64,000 nt of DNA from Pomacea canaliculata (GCF_003073045.1 NC_037592.1:8286047-8350046); one strand, 5' to 3'; positions 1 through 15,000 are shown, counted from the stretch's first letter. The notes: generated from the sequence alone by a model not told the origin. Numbers and translations: made by a program.

Positions 1-211
1 GATGCTTACCTGACCCTAACCCTTGATTCTTGAAGACACTTTTGACTTCATTAATTTTATTATGTAGATGGCAAGCGAGAGGTGGTAGACTCTTCTAAGG
101 TGTTTTCACTATCTCACTGCTAATCTTTCATGTAGTTGCTAACTGTACTCTTGTAATCATCAAAGCATTCAACGAGTTTTAAAATGTGAGGATTGGTGCT
201 GTCGCCTGCAG

Positions 212-3200
212 GTGCGATACAGGAGTCAGCGCGGCACGTGCGGGGGTCAGTGGAGACGGGGGAGCAGTACCAGTTCCACATGGAGGCTCAGATCAGTCGA
301 TGCTCCCCCAACGACAACGGGGGGATGGACGTGCAGGCGACAACCCAGTACATCGACCAAACCGCCCAAACGGTCGCGGGCGTCCTCAATATTTCCCACA
401 GCAGGTGAGTAGTGTTCAGCTAGTTTTTCATTATTTTACAGTTTCAGTTTACTTACAGATCCTGCAAGGACCCTTCTTTTCTTGAATTGGTTGGTTGATT
501 CTTAAGGCCGTCCAGTCCAGTTTTTAAATCTTTGATATGGACATTAATGATATTCTTGTTTACACGACTAGATTTATCTGTCCATTTTATTTCAAAAAGT
601 TGGGAATTTGTAATAGTTGATGTCAACGTATTCTCTACATACCTGCACAATGTTTGGTTTTGTGGCTGTGAACAGTGTGAACGTGGAGGTGGTGAGACTG
701 GGAGGCGCGTTTGGAGCCAAGATCACACGGAACTTGCTGGTCACCGGAGCATGCGCACTGGCAGCTCACATCATGCAAAGGTCTGACTGCCACTACTGGT
801 GAAGTCAACTGGAATGTACTGTAGTGAAACTGAAACTGTTTTAGTAAACTGGAAACTACTGCAATTTCATAAATTATCTGACATCTGTCTCTATATATTT
901 GGGTGCTAATCGCTTGTGGACATTTTTTTTGTATAAATCAAGCCTTAAAATTTTCATCGAATTTACATTTTCATCAAATATTTCTCAAGATTTTTTTTCT
1001 TGAAGTTAATGTAACAGACTAAAAACAAATGAGCATGCTAGACTGTAACAGACGATTAGGGGGATATTCATGATGGGGATGTGCCACTTCTCACTGCAGG
1101 CCTGTGAGGATGGTGCTGGACCTGCATACAAACATGAGAGCTCTTGGGAGACGCGAACCCTGGCTAGCAAACTACGAGGTTTGTACTTATGTTTGTACTT
1201 ATGTTTTTACTTTTTCGCCTCTTCCCTCCGTGACATTTTGTGTATTGTGACCACACTCATTATCGTTTTGAAGGCAATAGGTAGGTTTTGTGTGTTATAT
1301 TTACAACAGCTTCATTGTTTCGAATATTGTAAATATGATAGAGTTTTCAATATGCAGAATGGATTTCATTTATTTGATTATAGTAAATTTATCAAAATAT
1401 AATTATCTAACGTAAATATTTTATTAGAAAAATAAAAAGTGCTGGTATCACATGCACCATGATATTCAAGGATATTTTATAAACCCATGTAAATAAATAA
1501 ATAAATATTGTTCCACTCAAACTGCCTGGCCGACACATAATGTTACAGTGACAACTTAAAATACTCTTTGTAGATGTTAATTTAGATAGAATTATCCTCC
1601 ACAGGTCGGCTTTACAGAGGAAGGAAAATTGAATGGAATTAAAGTCGACTTTTATGCAGATTCCGGCCACAGCAACAGTGACAACACACTTGGGGAGTAA
1701 CTAAGTTTTCGACAGCTGTAAGTCATAGCTCAGCACTTGAAACACTTTAAAAACTAAGCAGTAACAAAATACACCCACAGCTATGTCAGTAGCCATGTTA
1801 TTTGAAATGTTGTAAGTAGTAACAAAGTCTATCGGCAACTGTAAATCATATCCAGGTAGTTCATTAAGTGAAATTTATATAAAAAACGGTAAGTATTATG
1901 TTCTTTAAAAAATCGTTGAATAATCTGTTTATAAAAGATGTACCACACTTTTAATTTTACTTTTACGTACATTAAAAGCCAAACTTGTATAACATGTTTG
2001 GGGAGAGTAGAGTTCATGGTGCATAATTTCATTGAAAGCGACGGTCCTGAGAGACTTGCATTACTTGCAACAGAGAGTGGTTCACTGGTAAACTGTGTAA
2101 ATACTATCTTCATCAGGCTACTCGTGCAAGAACTGGAAGCTGACAAGGACCGCGGTTCGGACAAACAAGCCAACCATGTCGTACTGCAGGGCCCCAGGTA
2201 GGCAGGTGTAGCACGTAACAGCACGTACAACGTAGCACGTGACGTAGCAAGCAGTACACAGAACGTAGCATGTAGCGCAAAGCACGTATGTAGCAAATTG
2301 CTTCTCTGTCTAGTTTGCTGTCTTTCTCTCCCCTTCTCATTCATCTATAAACACAATCAGAAGCAAGAATAAATAAACAACGTAGGAAAACTCCAAACAA
2401 TAACTTTGCACGTGGAACGTTGTGTGCAGGATCCCTGCAGGCCCAGTTCATCATGAACACCATCTTGGAGCACGTGGCTAAAGAACTCAACAAGGACCCA
2501 ACGGAAGTCCGCAAAATCAACCTTACCAAAAAGGAGATGTAAGGGAACATTGCATGTGGTTTCTTTTTCTTGAGATTTTGTTTTGAATAATTTTTCATCG
2601 TCGTGTAGGATTGTTTGGCCTTGGTCTTGATATCATCCTGTCTTAGTGTGCAACACGAAAACTACTGTTTTTCAGTCTGTAAGTTTGTAGACAGACGTGG
2701 GATGCTAGTAGGAATTTAATGCTTAATAAACAAAGGTCACTAAATCAAAAAATTTTCAGCGAGCACTGAATGGAATGAGTTTGGACTACTGCAACATCCG
2801 GGAGATTGTGACTCAGCTGGAAGAATCTTCTGACCTTGGCCAACAGACAGAGACAGGTGGCTGAATTCAATCAGGTGACAACTTCTTGACATTTTCTTTT
2901 GGTAGTCTTAAGGAGGAAAAGAGAAGAGAAAACAGCATGAAAAAATATGCTGTTTGTATCATGTTTGCTGTTACTTGACTGCTTTATCTGACTCAGGCAA
3001 ACCGTTGGAAGAAGCGAGGATTGTCCCTTGTACCAACACGGTACGGACTGGGTGTGAGTCACCCATATGCCAATGTGTTTGTGGCCATACACCACAGAGA
3101 TGGGACAATCACCATCGAGCACGCGGGCATTGAAGTGGGACAAGGGGTCAATATTAAGGTAAGGCAGGGCTATGTCTTTGGTTTGTTTTATGTAGGCTCA

Positions 3201-6200
3201 TAATCTACTGATGATTTCTATGGACAACCCAATTGTATGTAGGCAGGTAGGTAGGCGGGACATTTGTCAGAGAGTGAATGAAGCCTATACGCTCTTGAAA
3301 AGATATATAAATACATTATTTGACTTACTGATATAGCCAATCCCATCAAAGATTTTAAAAGATATTTTGTCAGTTATTTCAACAAATGTTTTGTCCGTGT
3401 CCACTTGTAGACATGAAGGTGTGCCTCGCCGTAGACATTGCTTTCTCACGAGGAAATGTGTTAATTTTTTTTTTTAAATTGTCTTTTTGCAGACGATCCA
3501 GGTGTGCGCCTTTGAGTTAGGGGTACCCATGTCCCTGATACGCGTGGCAAAGACATCGTCTGTGACGAATGCAAACTCTAGAAACACCGGGGGATCGGCA
3601 ACAAGTGAAAATAACTGCTTGGTGAATAATGAATTCTACCATTAGGATGAGTTATGTTTTCTACATGCATGTCTTTAAGTGCGCAGCAGAGAGAGAGAGA
3701 GTGTAATAAATGTATTTATCTCTTTTTATACACACACACACTGTCATGAATGTATTTCTCTCTTTAGATATATGTATATACACACAGACACATGAATCCT
3801 TGCATGCCTACACACAAGAAAGAGGAAATAAAATAAAGAAAGAGAGAAAGCTGACATAACGATGATGTCAAAGCTATGTTTCTTTCTATATGGTGGGCTT
3901 GTATATTTAAATTCCCATTGCCGATTGTTAAGAAATTTTAGAGGTTTGATTGTGGTCAACAGGGCGTGCTCAAGTGCTGCCAGATGCTGAAGGCCCGGAT
4001 GGCGCCAGTGCGCATGACGATGACCGACCCGACCTGGCTACAGCTGTGCAACGGTGCTATGAGGACGGAGTCGACCTCACGGCTCACTACTAGTAGGATT
4101 GAAACATTCTCTGAAAACAAAATTAAAGGAATGATAAAGTTTTCTCAGGTTTGAGATGTCCCAGATGTTTCTGCTCCATCCAACCCCAGAATGCAATACA
4201 CAAGCATTCATTTTTAAAATTTTTTAAAATGAATAAAGCGTTATAAGAATCTCAAGTCTAAAGAGGGTACAAACAATGGGCTTCCATGTCCATCAATGCA
4301 TACCTTCATTGACGAAAAACTACACCAACCGAATTCAAGTGTAAGGTGTTGCTGACGTAGGTCTAACAACCAATAACAATTAAGGATTGGGGTTACGACC
4401 TCTAAAATCACGATTTCTTTGCGAGTGTCCAAAGCAAATACAATACTATCAACGGATTTACAATATTTTCTGCGACCTTTGCTTCAGTACAAACCCCTAC
4501 AGCGAGTACAGCGCCCGCTACAATGCCTACGGTGCAACGGTGGCGGAAGCAGAAGTCGACATCTTGACTGGACAGTCTCAGCTTCGACGCGTGGACCTCC
4601 TGTACGACTGTGGAGAAAGGTCAGTCTTTATTTTTTTAATTCTAATTTGCCTTTTCAAAATTAATCGTCACTTATGATGTCTCGTGGTATCGATCAGGTT
4701 CTCGTATAAGATGAATAAACATTAATAACATCAACTTTCTTTTCTTCTATCATCAAGATTATTTTCGCTGTTGGTTATTTTTGAGATTATAATAGTGATT
4801 CAAAATCTTTACAGGGACTACTCATTCTTTAAAATAGTTTCATAGGCTTTTTTCAAATCGGTTTCTTACATTTTTTTTTATGGAAAGATGCTTACTCCAG
4901 GTCTTCATAATTTCTGTTTATTAATTAAATTCCGCAGTTTAACAAACACCTCCTGTGTAATCAAGAAACCAAACCTTATGAAAACACAAGTTTGTGATTT
5001 AGGCACCAAAAGAGTAAAATAAAAGTTGTACATAAATTGAATCACAAGCACTCTCGTGCCTCAGCATGAACCCAGAGATCGACATCGGTCAGATAGAGGG
5101 AGCCTTTGTGATGGGGCTGGGCTTTCACCTCACCGAGAAGATCAGGTACAACGCCGACAATGGACAACTGATCACCGATGGAACTTGGGTTAGTGTATTC
5201 TCAATATGTTGATCATTGGTGTTATCAATGGAGAGCAAGGTCTGGCCTTCCTTTACATGTAGCAATCAAGTATAAGGTACTCGATGGAAAAATGTAGTAA
5301 TTTATTTTATAATTTAAATTATGTTTCATTTAAATATTAAACATTAAAGCTTCTTTCATTGCTAATGCACGTGTCCGTTTACCATGTTCATAGAATATTT
5401 AACATAAAACTATAAAGTTAATAATCGAATTTAGTAGATGAAAAGAAATATTTTTTAAAAAAATATTAACTTCTTATTTATAACATAGGGATACAAACCT
5501 CCGCTACCAAAGGACCTACCAATAGATTTTCGAGTGAGCTTTGCTGAAGAACGCACCTAACCCATTGGCAGTCCTGCGGTCTAAGGGTAAGACAGACCCT
5601 GACCATAGCAAGATTGACGACAACAGACATTTCATGGAACAATACTTTAATGTCGGAATATCTCATGTTTGCCATATGAAAATAATGTTGTCTCTCCAGT
5701 ATTATCCGAACATTCTTTTAGCTTCGTTTACCTTTACTGTATCATACCTGACGACATTCATCCCTTCAGGAGAGAGATCAGAAGGTGCTGTAAAAATAGT
5801 CAGAAATGGATAGCATGCTTCTGGAAGAAATGGATTGATTGCCTTAATGTTTCCAACTTTATCGTTCGTGGACAGGTTTTCTTTATGGTAGGGAGAAGAT
5901 AGTAACTTTCCATCAGGTCAGCTCCAGCTTTAACCTTTTCCGTACGTAGAAGAAAAGACTTCTTTTAAAGGTTAAAAAAGTTCAAATAAATATTTGTGAC
6001 TCTGTGTTGTTTATTTTATCAAAGCTGTCGGTGAGCCCCCGATGATGATGAGCAGCTTGCGGCCTCTTCGCCATCAAGCACGCGTGGAGGCTGCACGTGC
6101 AGAGATCGACCAAGACACCTACTTCACACTGAGTGAGTAGTTCACAGATATTAATGCATATTAAAGGTCTACAAGAGTTCAAAACCCTGTCACTCCTAAG

Positions 6201-6419
6201 TATCACAACCTTAGATACGAGCCAATTATCACAAATTTTGAGCTGAAACAAAGAACTTGAGGCAGAGGAAACACAGGACTGAAAAAAAGAAAGCTGTTAG
6301 ATATAATTCATTAAATTAATGTGGGTTTCATCTTATTCTCCGTAGATTCTCCATCGTTGGTGGAAGACATCGGAACATCATGCCTTGTTGACCCTGTTCA
6401 GTTTAACTTTCGGGACTGA
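212..6419 (+). CDS. Copy A: aldehyde oxidase/xanthine dehydrogenase-like gene, 3' part (exons 20-34)
   Basis: This is the C-terminal molybdopterin half of a molybdo-flavoenzyme; the 5' half lies before the window. Exons read by alignment to copies B-D: 212-404, 676-780, 1100-1178, 1605-1696, 2117-2197, 2430-2538, 2760-2874, 2997-3158, 3493-3621, 3963-4092, 4488-4619, 5065-5188, 5489-5586, 6025-6132, 6346-6419 (stop TGA). Motifs include [30 protein letters not shown] and AVGEPP, where the Glu of GEPP matches the catalytic Glu1261 of bovine XDH. The copy has several frame breaks relative to B-D: exon 23 is 23 bases shorter than in the others and off frame, exon 25 is -1, exon 26 +1, exon 29 -1, exon 32 +1, and exon 33 has a compensated +1/-1 pair. 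It is the most diverged copy. It is either a decaying pseudogene or a gene blurred by consensus errors; the exon 23 shortening looks real. Family assignment is firm, function is not. Confidence 0.86.
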
Positions 6420-6748
6420 GTGCAAAGGACTTCACTCTCCTGGCGATGGCATCTGAGAATCCCTCTGATGGCCAATGAGTGCAGACAAGAAGAGATCGAG
6501 TACAAGCTATTGTGAACTAACCTTACAGACCAAGCAGACAGCTTCTCGAAAGTTTATATGAACTATGAATTTCGCATGAAAGTGAAAATATTAAAATATT
6601 TTTTTAAAAACTCCCTGCATGAACTGAGTCCAACTGTTAGCTTCTTTGACCGAAGATATCTGACCTTAACAAAGGCTAAACTCTATTTGCATTTGAGTTG
6701 TAAGTCAAGTGTAGACTTTGTATTTTATGTACACTTTAAAACGACCAA

Positions 6749-6754
6749 AATAAA
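6749..6754 (+). terminator. Candidate poly(A) signal of copy A
   Basis: A canonical AATAAA lies about 330 bases after the copy A stop codon. It is a plausible 3' end signal, but such hexamers are common by chance in A+T-rich DNA. Confidence 0.3.
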
Positions 6755-8700
6755 GCACAACATACACAAAGAAATGAAGGCGTTTATGCTTATTGTTAAT
6801 ACAGATTCTTACTGCCAAAAGCCAGCTTTTCAGCTTGGTGGAGTAGTTCATATATTTGTTCATGTCTGTGAGTTCATGCTGTTAGACAAAAACCTCTTCT
6901 AACTTCTCTGTCTGCATATGTATATAGTTAGGGTTCTGACCTTACGTGTGACGTCACTTTACCCTACAACCCTTGGGAAATGTTTGCAAAGTTTTCACTA
7001 TTCTAACCCTCGTCTATCAAACCTCTTCTCAAAAAAAATTCTGTATAAAGATTTATCTCAGCACTTAGTGCACGACCTTTGTTACAAATCTCATCTGATG
7101 CTCTGTTTCTCAAACTTACTTTCTATTTGATGAAAGTGGCCGCAACAAAGGATTCCTTTTAATTAAAGTTTTTCTTGATAGTTACTAGCAACGAATTATA
7201 TTACAAGACAATAGTTCAAACGACTGTTTACCCAAGTTTTATCAAAGGGAGAAAGACAATGACCGAATCTTGAGATAACACACCAGGCAATAATAGAAAG
7301 TAGTAATAATAGCTCTGTGGAGCACGCCCGTCCCTCGTGTTTCCAGTCCGACAACAGAAAATGGGGGGAAAGGTGACCTAAAAGTACTGAGAATGACAAC
7401 TTGCCTTTTCTTAAATTATCTATAATAAAAAAATCTTCTTTTCTATTGACTGTGTAAAGCTCAGTGAAGATAATTTGGGTGAGTACCCTCTTTTTTCACG
7501 AGACACCCTTACAAACATTACTATACACAGGCAGAGGTCAACAACATATAAATCAGGATTGTAAATATATATATAATTATTTCAGTTTCAAGGCTACAGC
7601 CAATGGATTAACTGTCTATGTAATAACTAAGTGTATCTGTGGACAAATGAGAGGCCACAAGCTTGACTTCTTTCTGTTGATGGTGATGTTTGTATGTCTG
7701 TGTGCTTGTATGTGTGCCTGTCAAGAATGGAAAAATATTCTAACTTCTCATAAAGTAATCTGTCACAAATGTTGACTCAATTGCGTCTGGTGGAAGAAAG
7801 GTGAACGGAGTCATCACACTTAAACATTCAAATGATTTGGCTATGGGTTTAAAAAGGCGTGGAAAGAAATACAATTTTTTATTCTTGCTTTCATGTCAAA
7901 ATCTGGAATCTCTTATCACTCTAGCAAAGCACATGCTGGAAAGAAGACCACGATATGAAGTGGCAGTCTGTGTATGCCAACATCCAGAAGGTGCAGCTAT
8001 GCATCGTTCATAAAAGATCGAGACTCGATTTTTTAAAACTAGACTTATCCCACTAGTCCCTTCAAACAGTTCTGATTAATAGGTTTGAGTGCATTTTTCT
8101 GTAGTCTTAATTAAATACTGACAGTGCAACTAACATTAAAAATGAAAGCTTAATTTCTGATTTTACCATACAGCAGCTCGTAAGTATATAATATATGTAT
8201 ACATCGCCTGTCAGGTGGTTCCTTTATAACGAGCTGTGACGTAGGAGATACACAGGTCGCTCCCAGAGGTGGGTGAGTATGAACTCAATACATGTTAACA
8301 GATTAAAATTAAGGAATGACATTGAATTATTTATTACAGGACATATTTCACTGAGCAGTATATCTCACTCCTATTAACTAACTAAACGTTTACTTGCAAG
8401 CTTAGAAGACTGACAAGACATTTACTTTTTGACGATTTCTTCAAGCCAGAAGCATTGACATTGAAGAGACATTACACAAACTCTGAAGATAGCATTGTTT
8501 TAAAAGCCTGTACTAACAGTGTGATTTACTTCTCGTTCCAAGTCCCTCTAAAAAGAAAGGGTTAAATAAATGAAATCGAAAAGCTAGAATAAAATCGTAA
8601 ATAGTTCTGGTTGCAAAGTATGAAGAGATAACCAGTCAAGTGCACTGACACACAAACCAAATTTTGGAAACTATGATCACTTTGGGTCTCCATTTTCAAT

Positions 8701-8883
8701 GTTCCTTTTGCTTCTCTTTTTGTTTTAGTTTTTTCCTGTCTTTCTTCTGTTGCTACCTTTTCTTTGTCCTTTTCATTCTTTCCGATTCTCTTATTTTTTT
8801 TTTTTCTCTGTATCCTCCTCCTCTTACTTTACATGATTCTGTCTTTTTTAATTGTTTTTTTTCACTCATTCTTCTTTTTTTTG
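8701..8883. repeat. T-rich/pyrimidine-rich low-complexity tract
   Basis: About 180 bases dominated by T with some C, ending roughly 185 bases before the copy B start codon. It yields a Phe/Ser/Leu-rich frame that is not a real protein. Its place upstream of a gene could matter for transcription, but nothing in the sequence shows this. Confidence 0.6.
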
Positions 8884-9068
8884 GTAGCTAATGACACATC
8901 GATGACTGATGATTAATTGATGATTAATTTTGACGCAAACTTTAACTGTATTACAGAAATTTCTCAGAATTATGTGAGAGCGAATTTTATCGAACGTAGC
9001 ACTAAAAGTCCCTACAAATTTAAACTTCTCTTTCAGGAGGTGCTCGTAAAACGTTCTGAGGGAAAAAA

Positions 9069-12000
9069 ATGCCTACAGCTTCTGACCAGTCGATTGTGTG
9101 TCCTGCCTGCAGGACGAAGTGAGTAAAATCCCTCAGTTGAAATATGATTTGACTTTTGCTGAAATCTGAGAACCGTCTACCATAACATCAAGCAATAACA
9201 GTACTATAAAGTACAGAATACAGAATCAAATAGAAATGAAAAATATTCAGTATTATGATGATACAGCGCAGCCTCCTATATCAGGTTTTGTGTACACCTC
9301 CCTTACACTGCAATAACTGAGATATTTATAAAAACAACATTAAAATCATGGACGTCGATAGTAAAAATTGCTCACAGAATGAGAATATTGCTTGTACGTG
9401 TTACAGGCAAGATATAGGTCCAGGGTTACAGGTCAGGAGGAGTACCATGGGACCTGCATCAGCTGCGGCTTCTACATGAAACTACGACTACAGCAGGGAG
9501 CTAGCGACGGCGTCACCTTCACCGTCAACGGCACTCAGTGCACAGGTAGTCATCGCATCTACTCGCAAAATATAAAAAAAAATCATAGTTATTGTTGTTA
9601 CTAGACAAAAAGAAATGATGTATAGCAATAAGACAACGCGTAGTAAAATTATGTTTCTGTAACAGACAGGAGTGTTTTAACTTGTGTTATTCCTTTCCGG
9701 AAGTTTAAAACAAAACTTTAAACACAATAATTCCAGTAAACTGTGAAAATATATCCGCTGGGGTCTCTACCAGGCAAATAGAAGTGTACATAAGTATCTG
9801 GTGAACAGAAAGGCTATTCAGCCAGATTTTAAGACATAATACCTAGCACTGAGAAGTAAACTCAAAATTGTACCTGACGAGTCCTTTGAAAATTGGAAAA
9901 GTGGCCTATGATGCTGATTTCATCAAAATGTCGGCAGTGACAGATAAATTCAGCCCTACTTTGTCCCTCAACGAGTACCTGAGGAGGACAGGTGTGTCTC
10001 GGGGTACGAAGCAGATGTGCACTGAAGGAGGGTGTGGGGTGTGTCTGGTAGCCGTGAAACTCTTCGAACCGGTCAGCGCCACGAAACAAGTGTACGCCGT
10101 CAACTCGGTGAGTTGTTTGTTTGTTTGTTTGTGTGACACAGTTCCTGTGCTCTGATGTGTGAATGAACGATCACCAAACCTATAAGTTCTTGGCAAATAA
10201 TTTACACTAGCCAAAGATGTTTATCTCTTGCATGGGATATCAATTTCGTTCCTTACATTTCACATCATTCAGTGTCTAGTTCCACTGCACATGTGTGACG
10301 GTTGGGAGATAACGACGATTGAAGGACTGGGCAATCCCAGAACTGGTCTCCATGCCATTCAAGAACGCTTAGCAAAGTACAATGGTTCTCAGTGCGGCTT
10401 CTGTAGCCCATCCCAAATCATAAATATGTACAGGTGAGCAATCGCACACAGGAGCTTGTCTACCAAAATAAACGTCTTTTGTAGGCTGCAGATGATAATG
10501 ATGATGACAATGATTCTAATGATAAATCATAATATATATATATATATCACAAGTTAATTTAGAGATTTACTTTAGAAAAAAAATAAAAAATCCAAATAAT
10601 TTTGCTTAGAAATGGGAAAAAGCAATATGCGAATTTTAAAGCAGATTATTTATTTTAAATTATTTCAACTTTAGGAAAAGGTTCCAATTTCTTGGTCAAC
10701 TCGATAGAACCGGAAAAATCCTTCAATAATTTCTTCAGTTTGACATGTTATTTTTCTTTGCCTTTATTGTTTTAGTCTTCTGTTGCTTGTAAGTTAACTT
10801 GCTTGTTTTTTTTATAAATGATTAAAAATAAGAATTTGATGTAAGTTTGCTTCAGAGAAACCCAATGCCCACCATGAAACAGGTTGAGGACGTCTTTGAT
10901 ACTACTATCTGCCGCTGTACAGGTAAGTCATACTCTACCAGAAAAATAATAAAGGTTAAAATATCTGTAAGTTATACCTACGTGAGTCTCATCATGCTTG
11001 TCTCCCAAAAGGTGTTGTGTGTGGATGAATTTCCTAAAACTAAGTTCCAGCGGTTGAGATAAGAAAAGTCAACAATATGAAGTTATGTCATATAACAAAA
11101 ACGAAAGGTTGTATGTTTCATGCAAAATATTACAAAATATCTGTAACCTTTAGAGACACCTCGCTATACTATAAAACATCGAAGAAAAATATTTGCTCTG
11201 CCATGCAGGGTACAGAGCAATCATGGACGCCATGAGGTCTTTCGCTTCAGACGCACCATCCAACCTCCGAGGTGGAATGATTGACATCGAGGTATATAAA
11301 TAATTTCTTCGACTTTTGTAACTTTCAGCCTTGATATTTTTTAAGTACCTTACTTTGCAGACATGGCAAATACTCTTTAAAACTATACAGACATACCTAA
11401 ATTTTTAACATAAATTATAAGATTTTCGAGTTTGATAATGTTACAAGAAATGTGTGGATCCAGTTAATCTCAAGAGAAAAAAGAAAACATATCTTTTATA
11501 AAACTATCAGAAGGAAAAGTGTTGCTTCCAAGTGTAGCCATGACTGAAAAAGGGACGGTGGGTAAATTAGTTAAGTCCCTTTTCTCTCCTCATCATTTGC
11601 CAAAAGAGAATGATAGAAGAAGTGTAGAGGTAAGTATGATGTGAACACGTTTTACGTTGGGTCACATGAGACGGAAACACAAATTCTCTATTTCTGTAGG
11701 ATTTGAACCCCAAGATGTGCAAGAAGTCTGGCAAGAGGTGCGAGGGCAAGTGTAACAACAAGTCAGACAAAGAGCGATGCTCTAGGGATCGACACCAGAA
11801 TGACCTCCCCTTCACTAACGTGGGGACACGGTCCAGTGGCTCAAACCCACCACACTGCAAGAGCTGTACATCCTGCTCCATCAGCACCGCACGGACAAGT
11901 ACAGCCTGGTCTTTGGCAACACAGGCCGGGGTACCTTTGCTACTACGACTACTTAGAAAAATTACTGCTACTACTACCCTTAGCACTACCACGACGACGA

Positions 12001-15000
12001 CGACAACGACGACGACCACCGCCACCACCACCACTACCACTACTAAATCACGTTGATCAGAAAGTTTTACAATACAAGGACTGCAAAACTTTCAACTTCC
12101 ATTAGGACTGTGTAATGATGTATACACGCAATGTATATGAACTATTACATCTTATTTCGGAATATTTCGCAGGTAAACATCCTTGTACACACGCTCCTAA
12201 ACAGACATATAAACACGGGTGCAAGGGAGCGAAAAACATAGTGACTAAAGGACAAATTTTAATTTATACTGAGATTAACGGTTGCAGATGCACATAAAGT
12301 ATTTCATGTTTCTCGTCTAAGTCTTATTAAAATATTGTTTCGCTTTATATTTCGTCGTTTTTCCAGGTGTTTTCAGAGAGCTTGGACCATGGATGTTCAA
12401 CATTTTGATTGACATTAGAGGAATACAGGAGTTGTACAGGATTGAGGTATTGCTGTTACACTGTAACTCACCTTCTCTTTAAACTATGAATCGAGAGACT
12501 TTGAACAGTCCTGGGGTGGTGAAGAAAGAAAGAAAATAATTTTTATCACCAACAATTTACTAAACCTTCTGTGTTGCTTTTGTGTTTCTACTTTTCATTT
12601 TTGTATTTGCAGTGCATGCCTTCGAGCATTTTAAAACTAGTCTTCACAAAAATTCTGATGTCGGTTGATCTCAAACACTCGTGTTGAAAATCTTACGTGG
12701 CAGTTCACTCCCTCGCTGGTGTGGGGCGCTAACCTGACGCTGACCAACATCCACGACCTGTGCGACAAGGCGCGCAGCAACGCATCACTGCCGTACGCCG
12801 CCGTCTTCGCGGAGCACATCAAGAAAGTGGCCAACAATGGCGTCAGGAACGTACGTGTCACGTGTTTACTCCTTACAACTTGTCAGTTCCTAATAAAAGT
12901 CTGACCAGTGGCAAAAATAATCTTTTCTGAATATATATTTATATATAACGACATTCTTTGTTTAATTGTTAGGTGACAAACAAGTCTAGAGTCAAATAAC
13001 CTGTACGACTAAAAAAGCCCAAGTCGTTTGACAATGTTCTCTCCGTGTTGTGCGGTCTGAACATTTATCTCTTTGTCTCAGCTGGCATCATGGGCAGGCA
13101 ACCTGATGTTAAAACACAAGCATCCTGAGTTTCTCTCTGACCTCTATGTTATGCTGGACCTTGTTGGCGCAAGACTTCTGATTGGTCAGTATGATGTGGT
13201 CACGTGGTGCTCGTGAGAAATACACAATACGCAATAAGCTTTGCGAACACGTGAACAGTTGTAGCAGGCATATTGTCAACCAGGGATGGGAGGGGGAGAT
13301 ATATTGAACAACTTTAACTTACCCAAAACTTGACTTTGCTAACGGAACATTAGACATTCCACGAGAGAGTATGGCATCGGTACCACAAAATATTTCTGAA
13401 TCACCACTGAGTCTTTTCAAAAATTCATTCAGAAAAAAATATCCAATGTTTGAAAACAATCTGTGTGACAAAGGCAGCGGAAATACTATGATAAGTGTAT
13501 TTATTTGGTTATACATTACATTTCAGGCGACGATACCGGAAACAGAAGCCAGTGCACCTTGAAAGAATTTCTCAGCCTCGACATGCAGGGGAAGATCATC
13601 GAGGCAGCCTTCCTCCCAACCTACACCGACACCAACAACTACATCCGACTTTACCGTGTTTCACAGCGCAACCAGGCAATCCCTTTTAAAACTTATTTTC
13701 ATTTGATTTAACAATTAATAGGATAAATAACAGCTATTTTGATGGCAGAACAGTGTAACACTAGACTCTTCTCCGAGATACACTTGTTCTTATAGCTGGG
13801 TGCTAATGTTTATGCCCACGTGTGTCTTTTGTACACACAGGATGACCATGGTCACGTGGCCGCAGGTTTCAACATGAAGCTTGACAGGACCAACAACTGC
13901 ACGGTGCTACAGCGGCCAACTATCGTCTTCCAGGGCGTCAGCAACACGATGGTCAGTCTGAGGACCTCTCATGACCAGTATCATGTGATCTCTCTTCACA
14001 GTTCAACCTAGTTATTTCCCTACAAACAACCCCAGACCACGACTTGCTTAAACACACTCGCGAGGTTAAAAGATCGTGTTTTGATGGTCTTCTTGTATTC
14101 TGTAAATTAAGTTAGCATGTGATCATGATTTGTAGACATAAAGAGATGTATTTATTGTGAGAAAGTACTGAAGGTGACGAAAAAAAGTCACTTGCTTTTC
14201 ATGTCTCTAGAACCGTGCTGAGAATACAGAGGCTTTTCTGGAAGGAAAGCAGTTGGGTGATCCTCAGGTCTTGAAAGGTATCAATAAGGATTAGGCTTTC
14301 TTTTAATCACTACAAGTACTTATTTTGCAAACTCTTAATATTGGTCCTCGACTGGCCAAAACCCGAACCTTTAACCCCGGGGTTAGCTAATCCTGGCCAA
14401 TATGCGATCAAAACGTAAGGTTAATTCAATTCGGAAATAAAAGTTTGTCTTGTGTAAATGCTTAAATAAATGTTCATCGTGTATACTTGTTTACTATATG
14501 TAAGTGTTTATCACCAAATCCGTTTTTTTTTTCGATGCTTACCCTGCACATTCTGTAGCACTGCATTATATGAACACATTAAAAAAAAGGAACACGACAT
14601 CTACGGGGATAAAGACAATTATTGAGAAAATATTTGAATAATAACAACATGAAATTCCTTCTTGTCTTTGGTTGTGTTAATAAGCTGGGTTTACACCCTA
14701 TCGTCTGTACTTTTTCTAAATCATCAAAACATCTTTTATTGCAGACTGTTTGAACATGCTAAGTATGGAGATTTCTCCGGTCACCGACCCCACCTTGCAA
14801 TACCGGCGCAGTGTTGCGATGTCACTTTTCTACAAGGTATTTACTTCTGCAATTTCACTCCGGCACTAGATATTTGACGGAATAATTTCAAGCTTATACA
14901 ACACTTGTTACCCACAATAATGAACCGAAGTTTGGTCCACTTGATGTCGGTGCAAACCTTCTTGTTGTCCTCAGTACGTGCTGGACGTGTGTGGAGACAA

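Larger units (their letters stand above)
6420..9068. other. Intergenic region between copies A and B
   Basis: This 2.6-kb stretch holds the presumed 3' UTR of copy A and the upstream region of copy B. Reading frames up to 114 codons occur, but none shows codon bias, domains or splice support, so I see no gene. The only clear compositional feature is the T-rich tract at 8701-8883. I could not identify a promoter element with confidence. Confidence 0.6.

Noticed and set aside
1-211. Search for a promoter or start of copy A
   Set aside because: The first 211 bases are the end of intron 19 of copy A; the gene begins outside the window.
6558-6902. 114-codon frame after copy A
   Set aside because: No domain, no homology pattern and A+T-driven composition; it overlaps the likely 3' UTR.
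9407-9417. Upstream acceptor for copy B exon 2
   Set aside because: Using it gives exon 2 a length one base off from C and D and breaks the frame; the acceptor ending at 9417 keeps the frame, so it was preferred, though an assembly deletion is possible.
11567-12105. Frames with poly-Val or poly-Thr across 11567-12105
   Set aside because: They arise from the ACC/ACG microsatellite and from the shifted frame of exon 7 of copy B.
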